Source of the DNA: Dehalococcoidia bacterium UBA1328
GTDB lineage: Bacteria; Chloroflexota; Dehalococcoidia; Lucifugimonadales; Lucifugimonadaceae
DNA length: 64,000 nt
Direction: 5' to 3'
Assembly (NCBI GenBank): GCA_002306815.1
Contig: DBTA01000022.1
Coordinates: 62,001-126,000 of the forward strand
Both the position numbers and the translations under genes were made by a program. The notes under the pieces are model-generated. The model saw only the letters and a list, made by a program, of their open reading frames with translations, made no database searches and was not told where the DNA came from. Positions 62,353 through 64,000 of this stretch are shown here, in pieces; within the stretch, counting starts at the first letter, position 1, and each line of letters starts with the position of its first letter.

Positions 62353-64000
62353 TTAGACCTCAGTCGACTCCGCCGATTCCTCTCCGGCTTCTTCTTCACC
62401 CATCACGGCTACGGATATTTCTGATTCGCCATTACCGTTTTCGAAAGCATTCGGATCGATTTCAGCCCCGGCTTCACGCCGCTCCGAGATCACACGAATA
62501 GCAGAGATTTTGTCTCCGGCATCCGGTACTTGGATTTTCACTCCCTGAGCGATTCGACCAGTTGATCGTATTTCGCCAAGGTTGGTTCTGATCACCTGAG
62601 CCTTCTCACTTACAAGCACAAGCTTGCCCGTTGAGTCGGTTCTGATATCCTCACTCACCACCGCTGAATCGGCAACTTTGCCCGTCTTTTTCGTCACCTT
62701 GAGAGTGATGAGTCCCTTACCGCCGCGTCGCTGTTGAGTGTAGTGTCGGAGCAACGAAAGCTTTCCGTAGCCCTTTTGGCTGACGATCAAGAGGTATCCT
62801 TCATCATCAACCACGTTCATCGAAACGATTTCATCCTTTGGTTGCACAGCCATCCCCTTCATACCGCCAGCCGCACGCTGTCGAGCACGTACCTCTGAAG
62901 AGTTGAAACGAATTGACATACCTTCCTTGGAGACGAGGATGATGTCCTCTTCTTCGTCTGCAAGTACAGCTCCGATGAGACCGTCATCGCCCTTCAGGTT
63001 GAAGCAGCGCAAACCGCTTCTGTTCATGTTGCGAAGCAGCGGTAGGTGCATGCGTTTTACCTGACCGTGTTTAGTTGCCATCACGAGATATGTGTCTTCG
63101 AGATAGCTCGAAACGGCAACTACCGCCTGAACCTGCTCTCTGGGCTCCATGTTGAAACCGAGGTTTTGAACCGGTGTTCCTCGAGAGTTCCTCGATTGGT
63201 CCGCAGCAAGTTCGAACACCCGCGAGGCGAATACACGACCACGATCCGTGAAGAACAGTAAATAGTCGTGCGTGTCTGCGATCTGAAGATGCGGGGTTAC
63301 GTCGTCTTCTTTGGTCATACGCTGACCTCGCACACCACGACCGCCACGATGCTGTTTCTTGTAGGTGTCGAGCTTTACACGCTTCACATAACCGTTTCGG
63401 CTGAGTGTGATGACGACATCCTCGTGAGGCTCAGTGTCCTCACGTCGCCAATCACCGAGCTCTTCGGTATGTACTTCGGTTCGTCGCTCGTCGCCGTACT
63501 TTCGCTTGAGTTCGCGCGTTTCGGTTCGAACAACACCGAGGACCTTTGCGCTGTCAGCAAGAAGGTCTTCAAGTTCAGAGACGAGAGCAAGTAACTCGTT
63601 GTACTCGTCCTCGATCTTTTCTCGCTCAAGAGCCGCCAGTCGGCGTAGTTGCATATCGAGAATTGCTTGCGCTTGAATCTCGGAAAGGTCGAACTCAGCC
63701 ATCAAGGCAGATCGGGCAGATTCAACGTCCGCTGAAGCCCTAATCAACTCAATAACCTTGTCGAGATTGTCGATGGCAACTCGCAGGCCTTCTAGAACGT
63801 GAAGTCGCGCCTTTGCCTTCTTGAGATCAAACTCTGCGCGACGGCGTACTACTTCGACTCGGAAGTCGATGTAGTGACGTAGTGCCTGCTTCAGCGTTAG
63901 CACGCGTGGAGTTCCGTCCACGAGAGCAATCATGTTGACCGAGAAAGATGATCTGAGGTTCGTCTGCTTGTAAAGGTTGTTCAGAACAACCGGTACGTGA
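62353..64000 (-). CDS. gyrA: DNA gyrase subunit A, C-terminal part (5' end outside the window)
   Basis: The frame runs to the window edge without a break, so the gene is truncated by the window and not broken. The visible 549 or so codons start in the breakage-reunion domain at VPVVLNNLYKQTNLRSSFSV. They continue through the coiled coil (LRVAIDNLDKVIELIRAS) into the six-bladed C-terminal DNA-wrapping pinwheel. The GyrA box QRRGGKG is present, so this is gyrase A rather than ParC. An acidic tail (GEEEAGEESAESTEV) ends the protein. Confidence 0.95.
   Translation of the reverse strand, partial: HVPVVLNNLYKQTNLRSSFSVNMIALVDGTPRVLTLKQALRHYIDFRVEVVRRRAEFDLKKAKARLHVLEGLRVAIDNLDKVIELIRASADVESARSALMAEFDLSEIQAQAILDMQLRRLAALEREKIEDEYNELLALVSELEDLLADSAKVLGVVRTETRELKRKYGDERRTEVHTEELGDWRREDTEPHEDVVITLSRNGYVKRVKLDTYKKQHRGGRGVRGQRMTKEDDVTPHLQIADTHDYLLFFTDRGRVFASRVFELAADQSRNSRGTPVQNLGFNMEPREQVQAVVAVSSYLEDTYLVMATKHGQVKRMHLPLLRNMNRSGLRCFNLKGDDGLIGAVLADEEEDIILVSKEGMSIRFNSSEVRARQRAAGGMKGMAVQPKDEIVSMNVVDDEGYLLIVSQKGYGKLSLLRHYTQQRRGGKGLITLKVTKKTGKVADSAVVSEDIRTDSTGKLVLVSEKAQVIRTNLGEIRSTGRIAQGVKIQVPDAGDKISAIRVISERREAGAEIDPNAFENGNGESEISVAVMGEEEAGEESAESTEV

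Noticed and set aside
1..64000. CRISPR arrays, tRNA or rRNA genes, transposases, integrases and toxin-antitoxin pairs were looked for.
   Set aside because: None could be supported by eye. The repeats seen are the protein repeats at 26.2-27.3 kb and single hairpins. A tRNA scan would settle the point for tRNAs.

Overview
The window looks like chromosomal DNA from an aerobic, free-living Chloroflexota bacterium, probably of the marine SAR202/Dehalococcoidia type. This placement is inferred from gene content: a nickel superoxide dismutase, a monomeric isocitrate dehydrogenase, an alternative complex III with a CcmF/CcmH cytochrome c system, and a type II fatty acid pathway with MaoC-type dehydratases and FabL. 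There is no rRNA or tagging protein to confirm it. Base composition is close to balanced, TTG and GTG starts are common, and many gene pairs overlap by one base (TAATG, TAGTG, TGATG), which suggests translational coupling. I see no tRNA, rRNA, CRISPR array, insertion sequence or prophage. No gap without a gene or gene remnant exceeds about 300 bases.

Layout. 0-2.3 kb: nickel SOD with a divergent S26 peptidase, then a D-threonine-aldolase-like PLP enzyme. 2.3-18.6 kb: a long minus-strand block for carbon metabolism, with monomeric IDH, a cupin and thiamine-diphosphate enzyme pair, the methylcitrate genes prpD-prpC-prpB, a TauE/SafE permease, a DapA-family enzyme, the beta, biotin-carrier and gamma subunits of a sodium-pumping decarboxylase with no alpha subunit nearby, 5-oxoprolinase pxpABC, and a Gfo/Idh/MocA protein. 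18.7-25.2 kb: DUF971, DinB, a nonsense-mutated SnoaL-like gene, an HpcH/HpaI aldolase, the two E1 subunits of a 2-oxoacid dehydrogenase, and a TrpB-like protein that lacks the PLP lysine. 25.4-28.2 kb: a decay island with a broken collagen-like/repeat lipoprotein gene, a broken GNAT gene and an orphan.

28.4-41.7 kb is the energy block. A putative alternative complex III operon (small membrane protein, pentaheme ActA, ActB split into two genes, two NrfD-like subunits, ActD, ActE) ends at a strong terminator. A five-gene cytochrome c maturation operon follows (ccmH, ccmF, a CcmI-like protein, an undescribed exported protein, a TlpA-like thioredoxin). The first operon makes at least six heme-binding sites, and the second supplies heme ligation and thiol reduction. 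A 23-bp perfect palindrome closes the block.

41.8-48.9 kb: two tandem SDR genes (minus), an orphan, then hadA-like, hadB-like, plsX, fabG and fabL, which together make a compact fatty acid synthesis cluster, then ygfZ and an A-type Fe-S carrier (minus). 49.1-53.5 kb: the histidine cluster hisH-hisA-methyltransferase-hisF-HAD phosphatase-hisIE. 53.5-55.4 kb (minus): a DUF1385 protein and the ribosomal operon rplU-rpmA-rpmE. 55.6-56.8 kb: the wreck of a glutamate dehydrogenase gene. 56.8-64 kb (minus): a glycosyltransferase, a flavin reductase, an AttH/CrtC-type lipoprotein coupled to an MMPL transporter, and gyrA running off the window edge.
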